From NCBI GenBank assembly GCA_002451055.1, contig DKBD01000206.1, positions 1 to 6,012 of the forward strand: DNA of 6,012 nt. The letters run 5' to 3'. Position numbers and translations under genes: made by a program. Source of the stretch: Nitrospira sp. UBA6909 (GTDB lineage: Bacteria > Nitrospirota > Nitrospiria > Nitrospirales > Nitrospiraceae). The notes under the pieces were generated by a model. The model did no database searches, was not told where the DNA came from, and saw only the letters and a program-made list of their open reading frames with translations. Shown piece by piece: positions 1 through 4,857 of this stretch. Every line of letters begins with the position of its first letter. Position 1 is the first letter of the stretch.

Positions 1-26
1 TTAGCTCAGGTGTAATGTGTAGGCTA

Positions 27-34
27 GAGAGGAG
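27..34 (+). promoter_or_regulatory. Ribosome binding site that decides the VOC gene start
   Basis: GAGAGGAG lies 7 bases upstream of the ATG at 42. It favours that ATG over the in-frame ATG at 15, which has no visible upstream Shine-Dalgarno sequence in the few bases available and would add nine residues absent from the usual N-terminus of the family. Confidence 0.7.
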
Positions 35-41
35 TCTTTTC

Positions 42-395
42 ATGATCACAGCCATCGCGTTCACGGTCTATCCGGTCTCGAACATGGAACGGGCGCGAGC
101 CTTCTACGAACATGTGCTCGGTTTGCACGTCAGCTACAACTATCAGGATGTCTGGGTGGAATACGAGATCGGAGGCTCGACGTTTGCCATCACAACGACG
201 GAGATGGGCCATACGCCGGGAGCAAAAGGAGCGCTGGTGGCGTTCGAGGTGTCGGACATTGAGGCGTTTGTCCACAAGATGAAAGAACGAGCCGTGTCGT
301 TCGTTACGGAACTGTTCGACACACCAGTGTGCCGGATGGCCGTCATCGAAGACCAGGACGGGAATCACATCACGATCCACAAGCGGAAAAGCTGA
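42..395 (+). CDS. VOC family (glyoxalase/bleomycin-resistance fold) protein
   Basis: This encodes a 117-residue single-domain VOC protein, the normal size for one two-module glyoxalase-fold subunit. The first module starts MITAIAFTVYPVSN and continues into the hallmark RARAFYEHVLGL (residues 17-28). The second module ends with DQDGNHITIHK, the typical closing strand. Family members are cytoplasmic dimers that are metal-dependent lyases, isomerases or dioxygenases, or non-catalytic binders. The usual first-strand His/Gln metal ligand is not evident (the strand reads AFTVYPV), so a metal-independent or binding role is possible. The substrate cannot be predicted. The start is chosen from the strong ribosome binding site at 27-34. 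The next gene fragment begins 15 bases downstream on the same strand, suggesting a former operon with the NTPase. Confidence 0.88.
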   Translation: MITAIAFTVYPVSNMERARAFYEHVLGLHVSYNYQDVWVEYEIGGSTFAITTTEMGHTPGAKGALVAFEVSDIEAFVHKMKERAVSFVTELFDTPVCRMAVIEDQDGNHITIHKRKS

Positions 396-410
396 CGGCG
401 TTGTCGGTGC

Positions 411-536
411 ATGGCCTCGCACATTCTGATTACCGGACTACCGGGTGTGGGCAAAACCACGTTGATTCGTGCACTCGCGAAGCGCCTGGCGGAATATCGG
501 CCGACGGGATTCTACACGGAAGAAATTCGCGATGAG
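411..536 (+). pseudogene. Truncated THEP1-type nucleoside-triphosphatase (5' fragment)
   Basis: The 42 residues from the ATG at 411 are a typical N-terminus of the THEP1 family of P-loop NTPases. They show strand ILITG, Walker A motif GLPGVGKTT (residues 9-17), helix LIRALAKRL and then GFYTEEIRDE (33-42). In intact members this leads into a domain with a Walker B DEIG motif, for a total near 170-180 residues. Here the similarity stops after codon 42. The frame stays open to 917, but the residues after 536 are translations of a dispersed repeat and of the antisense of the zinc-finger gene, so the 168-residue reading is an accidental fusion. No 3' half with Walker B is found elsewhere in the window. 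A functional enzyme is very unlikely. Confidence 0.8.
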
Positions 537-545
537 CAGCCAGCT

Positions 546-600
546 CTCACCAGCGGTGCGGTGTCAGATGTTGGCCCGCAAGACTTGAGCCCATTTCTCC
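546..600 (+). repeat. 55-base direct repeat, left copy
   Basis: It begins CTCACCAGCGGTGCGGTGTC and ends CCCATTTCTCC. By eye it matches 1293-1347 at 44 of 55 positions without gaps, in the same orientation. Outside these limits the similarity disappears. It starts ten bases after the end of recognisable NTPase coding sequence and ends 17 bases from the stop of the zinc-finger gene. It is probably a dispersed intergenic repeat of this genome, though only two copies can be seen here. Confidence 0.75.
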
Positions 601-617
601 CGTTCATGATCGGGAGA

Positions 618-854
618 TCAGGCAGCCGAGTACCGCACCACATCGACGGTAAACTGTCGCACGGCTTCGCTGGCCCCCTTGGCCAATCGTTCCATTTGCG
701 TATAGACGGGAGCCTCGAAGTACTTTTCTCCGCACTGGGTGCAGACTCCAGCTGGCACATGTTCGATGATCTTGAGATCGTCTCCCCACCAGAAATCCAC
801 GCTCGTAGGCTGCTGCACCACCTTGCCTTTACAGAAATAGCAGGACTGCATCAT
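618..854 (-). CDS. YgiT-type zinc-finger protein, putative antitoxin
   Basis: This is a 78-residue protein with two CxxC knuckles, C5-x2-C8 and C38-x2-C41, the second in the family signature VCTQCGEKYFE. It matches the N-terminal zinc-binding domain of MqsA/YgiT antitoxins. MqsA itself carries a C-terminal Xre-type helix-turn-helix. This protein ends about 35 residues after the second knuckle, with a short helical tail (QMERLAKGASEAVRQF), so it belongs to the short class without a DNA-binding domain. It presumably binds and neutralises the DUF4258 product encoded just upstream. Start and upstream stop overlap as ATGA, implying translational coupling. A second ATG one codon later (849-851) is an equally possible start. 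Family assignment is firm; the antitoxin role is inferred from context. Confidence 0.88.
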   Translation of the reverse strand: MMQSCYFCKGKVVQQPTSVDFWWGDDLKIIEHVPAGVCTQCGEKYFEAPVYTQMERLAKGASEAVRQFTVDVVRYSAA

Positions 855-1174
855 CGTTCACCGCCCTTCTTTCTGGTTCGCCAGTCGGCTTCCCATTCTT
901 CGAGATTCGGCTCATAGGCCGTAATCACCAAGAGGTGATCATCCCGTGTCTTTCCACAGACCACATGAAGCGGCCGTCCCGCTTGCGAGATGCCGAGAAT
1001 AAGGCACGATGGCCCGCGCGGATCGTCCGGATAGTCCTCGATGATCGCTCCATGATGAATGGCCTCCTCCATCATCTCGAGAGAAATCTTTCTTCTCCGA
1101 AGCTTTTCGGTATGTGTGAACGAGACAACATAGCGTCCACTGAGAATCAACCTTCGGATGTCTTCGATGTCCAT
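851..1174 (-). CDS. DUF4258 domain protein, putative toxin
   Basis: This 107-residue protein has the DUF4258 pattern: a basic SFTHTEKLRRRKISLEMMEEAI helix region (residues 18-39), then GAIIEDYPDD, PSCLILG, a GRPLHVVCG strand and the closing VITAYEP (83-89). DUF4258 proteins are small, often compared with RelE/MqsR-like folds, and are commonly encoded with a YgiT-type zinc-finger partner as here. It is the first gene of the pair on the minus strand (toxin-first order, as in mqsRA) and overlaps its partner by four bases. The ATG at 1174 is the earliest possible start because a TGA immediately precedes it in frame. No strong ribosome binding site is visible; the nearest purine-rich run is GGGGGA, roughly 15 bases upstream. 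RNase activity is an inference from family context, not shown by identified catalytic residues. Confidence 0.85.
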   Translation of the reverse strand: MDIEDIRRLILSGRYVVSFTHTEKLRRRKISLEMMEEAIHHGAIIEDYPDDPRGPSCLILGISQAGRPLHVVCGKTRDDHLLVITAYEPNLEEWEADWRTRKKGGER

Positions 1175-1292
1175 TCAGAGATGCCCGGATTCCCCCGAGG
1201 ATGAAACGACCCACCCTGTTCCTCAGGTTGCGGGAGCAAAGTGTACAGGTGAACGGTGGAGCGTGCAACCCCGAGTCGACGAGATGGGAAGG

Positions 1293-1347
1293 CTCACCAG
1301 CGGCGAGGTGTCAGCTGTTGGATCACAAGGCTTCACCCCATTTCTTT
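1293..1347 (+). repeat. 55-base direct repeat, right copy
   Basis: This is the partner of 546-600, beginning CTCACCAGCGGCGAGGTGTC and ending CCCATTTCTTT, with about 80% identity and no gaps. The spacing between copies is 747 bases and encloses exactly the DUF4258/zinc-finger pair. It lies in the otherwise gene-free stretch 1175-1413, upstream of both the minus-strand module and the plus-strand antitoxin gene. I see no other structure in that stretch. Confidence 0.75.
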
Positions 1348-1396
1348 CCCTGCGTACAGTGCACCAAATCAGACAATCAGATAGTATTCGCTCGAT

Positions 1397-1404
1397 AGGA
1401 GAGG
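1397..1404 (+). promoter_or_regulatory. Ribosome binding site of the Phd/YefM-like gene
   Basis: AGGAGAGG is followed nine bases later by the ATG at 1414, a strong Shine-Dalgarno match that fixes the start. TAGTAT at 1382-1387 resembles a -10 box, but no convincing -35 is seen at the right distance. Confidence 0.6.
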
Positions 1405-1413
1405 GGCCCACGT

Positions 1414-1725
1414 ATGGGGAAAACCATCACAGCCACGAATGCCGCCAGGAATTTCTCGTCGCTGCTCAACAAGGTAGGATTTCGCGGCGAGCGTTACACG
1501 ATTGCCAGGGGCGGGAAGGCAATCGCGTACCTCACCCCTGCGACATCTCCCGTCACCAGAGTCCTTGGTGAGCTTCCCGACCTGCTGAGGAAACTGCCCT
1601 CCCTCGGGAAGGATGCGCTGCCGTCCGCCCGTGATGTGCGGCGTGGAGTTCGCAAGGCCCCAGGATCGGTGCGCACGATCTCATCATCGGGGCGACCGCG
1701 ATCTCCAGAGGCGATACAGTTCTAA
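1414..1725 (+). CDS. Phd/YefM family antitoxin with aberrant C-terminus
   Basis: Residues 1-41 (MGKTITATNAARNFSSLLNK... then RYTIARGGKAIAYLTP) form the N-terminal DNA-binding and dimerisation domain of type II antitoxins of the prevent-host-death family. The segment VLGELPDLLRKLPSLGKDA (50-68) matches the toxin-binding arm seen in VapC-linked relatives. After about residue 80 the sequence (from GSVRTISSSGRP on) is not antitoxin-like: it is the out-of-frame reading of a VapC C-terminus. The 103-residue product is therefore probably a natural antitoxin, ordinarily about 85-95 residues, extended by junk after an internal deletion removed the antitoxin end and most of the toxin gene. The operator-binding domain is intact, so autorepression or cross-neutralisation of related toxins elsewhere is possible. 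Expression is plausible given the strong ribosome binding site. Confidence 0.8.
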   Translation: MGKTITATNAARNFSSLLNKVGFRGERYTIARGGKAIAYLTPATSPVTRVLGELPDLLRKLPSLGKDALPSARDVRRGVRKAPGSVRTISSSGRPRSPEAIQF

Positions 1726-1781
1726 CGCTCAACCGCCGCGACTTCAGCAAGATCCCAGGGCTGTCTTTTGACGTACTATAG
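1665..1781 (+). pseudogene. VapC/PIN-domain toxin, 3' remnant
   Basis: Reading from 1665 to the TAG at 1779-1781 gives 38 codons beginning IGAHDLIIGATAISRGDT and continuing VLTLNRRDFSKIPGLSFDVL. This is the characteristic C-terminus of VapC ribonucleases: the conserved Asp in the AHDLLIAATA helix, then the TLNxRDF strand with another conserved acidic residue, then xIPGL. The N-terminal half, with the first catalytic aspartate of LLDTDVLI, is absent, and the remnant overlaps the antitoxin frame at +2. The short intervening reading VMCGVEFARP (1631-1660, a third frame) might be another scrap of the PIN core, but this is weak. No working toxin can come from it. It is the natural partner of the antitoxin at 1414. 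Confidence 0.82.
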
Positions 1782-1931
1782 GCACCGTCTTCCCCTTCTG
1801 CCAGGAAAATTCCTCCGATCAAGCCTGGCCACAGATGCGATTGCGACCAGCAGAATCTTGGCCGGCCACAGGAAAGTTGTTGCGGTTCCTTCAGGCCTAT
1901 CAGCTAATGACCGATGCTCCTTTCACTTTTC

Positions 1932-2768
1932 ATGAAGGATGCCGAAGGCGTTCACTTCCTGCAGTGGTGCCTGCCGAAGCTCGGACTCGTCTGGCCTGGC
2001 TATCGCAAGGTGCGGCGGCAGGTCTACAAGCGGATTCAGCGGCGACTTGAAACCCTGAGCCTTCCCACGCTCGCCGACTATCAGAGGTATCTGGAGACCC
2101 ATCCGGAAGAATGGACTGTTCTCGACTCGTCGTGCTGGATTTCCATCTCGCGGTTTTATCGGGACAAGGCCATCTTTGAATTTCTTGAACGCGAGGTGTT
2201 GCCGTCCCTTGCTCGTCAGGCGCTCGCACAAGGGGAGCCTGTTCTACGATGCTGGAGCATCGGCTGCGCAGGCGGAGAAGAACCCTACAGCCTTTCGCTC
2301 CTGTGGAAGTTGAAACTCCAAGCCCGATTCCCCACCGTGCAGCTGGTCATTCTGGCGACGGACATCGATGAGCAAGCCGTCGCCAGAGCCAGGCGAGGTC
2401 GTTACCTGCCGAGCAGTCTCAAGGATTTACCGGCTGGCTGGCGTGCGCAGGGATTCGATCACACAACCGAAGACTTCTGCATCAAACCGGAGTTTCGGGA
2501 GCCGGTGACCCTTCTCGTGCAGGACGTTCGACAGGCGACGCCTGAGGACACGTTTCATCTCATTCTGTGTCGGTACCTGACGTTCACATATTTCGATGTG
2601 TCGTTGCAGAGCAACATATTACGACGGTTTGCAGAACGACTACAGGTCGGCGGCGTTTTGGTGGTCGGAAAAGATGAAGGCTTGCCGGAGGGCGAATTCG
2701 GCCTCGTCCCGTGGTCTCAGAAAGAGGGAGTCTATCGACGGGTCCAGACCGAGTCTGTGGTTACATGA
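1932..2768 (+). CDS. CheR-like SAM-dependent protein-glutamate methyltransferase
   Basis: This is a complete 278-residue methyltransferase of the CheR family, a cytoplasmic class I SAM-dependent enzyme. CheR proteins methylate receptor glutamates in chemotaxis, or other targets in chemosensory-like pathways. An all-helical CheR_N domain spans about residues 1-75 (VRRQVYKRIQRRLE, then ISRFYRD at 72-78 in place of the usual TxFFRD). The catalytic domain follows, with SAM motif I CWSIGCAGGEEPYSLS (107-122), acidic motif LATDID (141-146), LILCRYLTFTYFD (210-222) and the C-terminal GVYRR (266-270). The usual CRN reads CRY here. An ATG at 1914, just after an in-frame TGA at 1908-1910, would add six residues. 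I prefer 1932 because homologues begin close to DAEGVHFL, though neither start has a good ribosome binding site. No chemoreceptor or che gene is nearby, so its target is unknown. Confidence 0.88.
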   Translation: MKDAEGVHFLQWCLPKLGLVWPGYRKVRRQVYKRIQRRLETLSLPTLADYQRYLETHPEEWTVLDSSCWISISRFYRDKAIFEFLEREVLPSLARQALAQGEPVLRCWSIGCAGGEEPYSLSLLWKLKLQARFPTVQLVILATDIDEQAVARARRGRYLPSSLKDLPAGWRAQGFDHTTEDFCIKPEFREPVTLLVQDVRQATPEDTFHLILCRYLTFTYFDVSLQSNILRRFAERLQVGGVLVVGKDEGLPEGEFGLVPWSQKEGVYRRVQTESVVT

Positions 2769-3170
2769 CATTCAATCCGAGGAGTTTACACACGTGACAC
2801 ATCAATTTATCTGGCGGTATCATGAATCAGATCGTATGTACTCACAAGCTATCACCGCGTAATCTGGCGCAATCAGCTCTAGCACACCGCGATCAGAACC
2901 GTCGAAGAGATGTTAATCGGGATGGTTGAAAGAGGGAAACACCTGTTGATCACTGCCTTGCCGCACGAATCTTCACCCACTCCGGTGGCTTCAAAAGCAC
3001 GTGCCTCCTCCGAAGCAGACACGAAGAGGAAGAGCAAGTGAGAGAACGGTCCTCATCACATTCATAGAAAAAGATAAGCTTTTGACAAGAGCCTGTCGGA
3101 GAAGCCGAAGAGGAAATGAAGATTCTCAGCGATGTTGATTGAAGCGCCGCAGCGAATGAATTCAGGTTTG

Positions 3171-3187
3171 CAGGAGCAGTGCTCCTG
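3171..3187. repeat. Perfect 7-bp inverted repeat with 3-base centre
   Basis: CAGGAGC, centre AGT, then GCTCCTG: a perfect 7-bp stem with a triloop. No T-run follows on either strand, so it is not a standard intrinsic terminator. It lies about 170 bases upstream of the transporter start, so an operator or mRNA hairpin is possible; chance is not excluded. Confidence 0.45.
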
Positions 3188-3350
3188 GAGGTCTACAGGG
3201 AAGCATAGGAAATGATACTGACAGTCGGCCTTAATGGAGGTACCTTGACGAGGCAGGCTATCACCAGTGGGCGGTCTGTCTTATCGTCCGATGCTAGTCG
3301 CTCAACTCAATAGTTCGGCGGCTCTGTCGGTGTAGCCCAGCAATGAAAGC

Positions 3351-3354
3351 GAGG
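3351..3354 (+). promoter_or_regulatory. Ribosome binding site favouring the transporter start at 3361
   Basis: GAGG sits six bases before the ATG at 3361. The other in-frame ATG at 3343 is preceded by GTGTAGCCCAGCA, which has no Shine-Dalgarno match. The longer form would add only six residues. Confidence 0.5.
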
Positions 3355-3360
3355 CTAGAA

Positions 3361-4347
3361 ATGTCGGTTGATCCCCTTGTTGCCAATGGCCGCGTCACGT
3401 TTCAGACAGCCGAGGAACATGCTTGCGCGCAGGTGCCGGTGTTTTCGCCCATGCAGCGAGCTGAAGACGTGCGACAGGCTTTAGTGGGGCACCGTTACGA
3501 CAGCGCCAGCCATATCGTCGTGTGTGAAGAAGACAAGTTCCTGGGAATCTTGAGGATCGAGGACCTGTTGGCCGCGCCCGCTGAGACCCTCGTGGGAATT
3601 TTGATGGATCGCGAAGCCCCCACGGTTGGTCCAGGGGTAGATCAGGAAGTCGCCGCTTGGCAAGCCGCCCGGAACGAAGAGGCTGCCCTCGCCGTGGTTG
3701 ATCAGGAAGGCCGCTTTGTGGGGATCATTCCACCCCACCGGCTTCTCGCCGTGCTTCTGTCGGAACACGAGGAAGATTTATCCCGCCTTGGCGGCTTCTT
3801 GAAGAGTAGTTCGGCGGCCCGAACAACGAGCGAAGAACCGGTTCGGCGGCGCTTCAGGCATCGTATTCCGTGGCTCCTCGTGGGCCTTGGGGGCGCTCTG
3901 CTGGCAGCGGACTTTGTCGGGTGGTTCGAAGCACAACTCCAACGCACAGTCATGCTGGCTTTTTTCATCCCGGGAATCGTCTACCTGGCTGACGCAGTCG
4001 GGACCCAAACCGAAACCGTCGTGGTTCGTGGTCTGTCAGTCGGCGTGGCTATGCGGCGGATGGTTGGTCGGGAACTGCTCTCCGGTCTGACAATCGGCGT
4101 CGTCTTAGCGGTGGTCGCCACCCCATTGATATGGTGGCGTTGGGGCGACGGGGACGTCGCGCTCTGTGTGGGGTTGTCGCTCTTCGCTGCCTGTTCCACA
4201 TCCACGCTGGCCGCGATGCTGCTTCCTTGGCTGCTCGATGCCTTAGGGCAAGACCCAGCCTTTGGCAGCGGTCCCTTGGCTACGGTGATTCAAGACTTGT
4301 TGTCGATCTTAATTTTCTTGGCGATGGCGACCTGGCTGATCGGATGA
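3361..4347 (+). CDS. MgtE-family divalent-cation (Mg2+) transporter, short form with CBS pair
   Basis: This encodes a 328-residue inner-membrane transporter related to MgtE/SLC41. Two CBS repeats occupy about residues 27-133 (VPVFSPMQRAEDVRQAL with FLGILRIEDLLAAP; EAALAVVDQEGRFVGII with PPHRLLAVLL). A charged linker equivalent to the plug helix follows (134-168), then five membrane segments near 170-189, 197-213, 241-259, 266-295 and 306-327. Family signatures include GTQTETVVVRGLSVG (214-228) and DPAFGSGPLATVIQDLL (298-314). Asp312 aligns with the TM5 aspartate that coordinates Mg2+ in Thermus MgtE. The roughly 130-residue superhelical MgtE_N domain that, with the CBS domains, senses cytosolic Mg2+ is absent, which explains 328 rather than about 450 residues. 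Mg2+ is the likeliest ion; Co2+ or others are possible. I see no M-box-like leader. Confidence 0.88.
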   Translation: MSVDPLVANGRVTFQTAEEHACAQVPVFSPMQRAEDVRQALVGHRYDSASHIVVCEEDKFLGILRIEDLLAAPAETLVGILMDREAPTVGPGVDQEVAAWQAARNEEAALAVVDQEGRFVGIIPPHRLLAVLLSEHEEDLSRLGGFLKSSSAARTTSEEPVRRRFRHRIPWLLVGLGGALLAADFVGWFEAQLQRTVMLAFFIPGIVYLADAVGTQTETVVVRGLSVGVAMRRMVGRELLSGLTIGVVLAVVATPLIWWRWGDGDVALCVGLSLFAACSTSTLAAMLLPWLLDALGQDPAFGSGPLATVIQDLLSILIFLAMATWLIG

Positions 4348-4585
4348 AGGTGAAGGCAACCAAGACAAACGCCACACCGGTCGGTCCTCATCATCCGTGT
4401 GGGTGAGCACATACTGCTGGGTGACCCGGCATTGTGCCCCATCGCTCTACAAGCTCGGCGCTCTGAGACCAAGTGCCTGTCCAGAACACACTGCTGGGCC
4501 GCCTCTCGGCGTCGGGCCTTACTTGGCAGTTGCCCTCCTTCACCTCCCTGAGGAGACTATTGTCAGAGGTGAGCGATCCCTTTGA
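4348..4585 (+). other. Intergenic stretch after the transporter gene
   Basis: No gene is recognised here. CCACAC (4372-4377) and GTGTGG (4397-4402) could pair around a 19-base loop, but no T-run follows. Short open frames on both strands match no family. The stretch may hold the more decayed 5' portion of the methyltransferase relic that becomes recognisable from 4586, but I could not align it. Confidence 0.4.
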
Positions 4586-4857
4586 GATGTCTTCCACGAA
4601 TCCCACACAGCCACCTCCTTGAACATGAGCCGGAATGTCCTCGCTGGGGGGAGTGACGGCTTTATACACGTTCAGGACGAGACTTCGTTGCAGAGCTATG
4701 CGTTGCGACGGCTTGCAGACCGGATTAATTTGGCGATGCCCTCGTGATCCACAACGGAGAAACGTTGCCCAAGGGGGAATTGGGCCTGATCCCGAGGTCG
4801 AAGAAAAAAGGAGTCTATAGGCGAGTCGAGCAAGATGATGAATCAGCGTGCGCGTGA
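4586..4857 (+). pseudogene. Decayed 3' part of a second CheR-like methyltransferase gene
   Basis: The stretch matches the last third of the intact gene at 1932-2768. One frame from 4661 reads FIHVQDETSLQSYALRRLAD, matching FTYFDVSLQSNILRRFAE. A second frame from 4741 reads LVIHNGETLPKGELGLIP and then SKKKGVYRRVE, matching LVVGKDEGLPEGEFGLVP and SQKEGVYRR. Between them the relic is one base shorter than the intact copy, around 4730-4740, which shifts the frame and exposes TGA at 4745. Weaker similarity (DVFHESHTATSLNMSRNVLA) reaches back to 4586, including SRN in place of CRN, with a few extra codons before FIHVQ. The relic's own stop at 4855-4857 overlaps the 3' end of the opposing gene by 15 bases. 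Upstream domains are missing or unrecognisable. It is non-functional. Confidence 0.82.

Larger units (their letters stand above)
2769..3360 (+). other. Gene-poor stretch between the methyltransferase and transporter genes
   Basis: No recognisable gene is seen in about 590 bases on either strand. All frames are broken by frequent stops. The longest ATG reading on the plus strand is 2910-3041 (43 codons, MLIGMVERGKHLLITALP...), with no ribosome binding site and no family I recognise; the opposite strand is also open there for about 55 codons. AT content rises around 3060-3120. TTGACA at 3082-3087 matches a -35 box perfectly, but 17 bases on there is no -10. Codon-like fragments suggest a decayed gene. 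The only clear structure is the inverted repeat at 3171-3187. Confidence 0.5.

Noticed and set aside
1..10. TTAGCTCAGG resembles a tRNA D-arm box
   Set aside because: No T-arm GGTTCGAATC-like box or acceptor stem follows within the expected distance; the sequence goes straight into the VOC gene's leader.
411..917. A 168-residue open frame starting with a P-loop
   Set aside because: Only the first 42 codons resemble an NTPase. The rest reads through the 55-base repeat and the antisense of the zinc-finger gene.
546..1347. CRISPR array from the repeated sequence
   Set aside because: There are only two diverged copies 747 bases apart with genes between them, not short regular repeat-spacer units.
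1158..1571. A 137-codon plus-strand open frame across the right repeat
   Set aside because: It overlaps the start of the DUF4258 gene and the antitoxin gene in another frame and runs through the repeat. There is no ribosome binding site or family signature.
2769..3342. Mg2+ riboswitch (M-box) upstream of the transporter
   Set aside because: I could not find the conserved three-helix arrangement or a terminator hairpin near the start; nothing beyond one short inverted repeat.
4372..4402. CCACAC/GTGTGG inverted pair just after the transporter stop, as a terminator
   Set aside because: The stem is only 6 bp with a 19-base loop and no T-run, which is too weak for an intrinsic terminator.
4391..4669. 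A 92-codon minus-strand open frame after the transporter
   Set aside because: It is antisense to the methyltransferase relic and has no recognisable motif; the plus-strand homology explains the region better.
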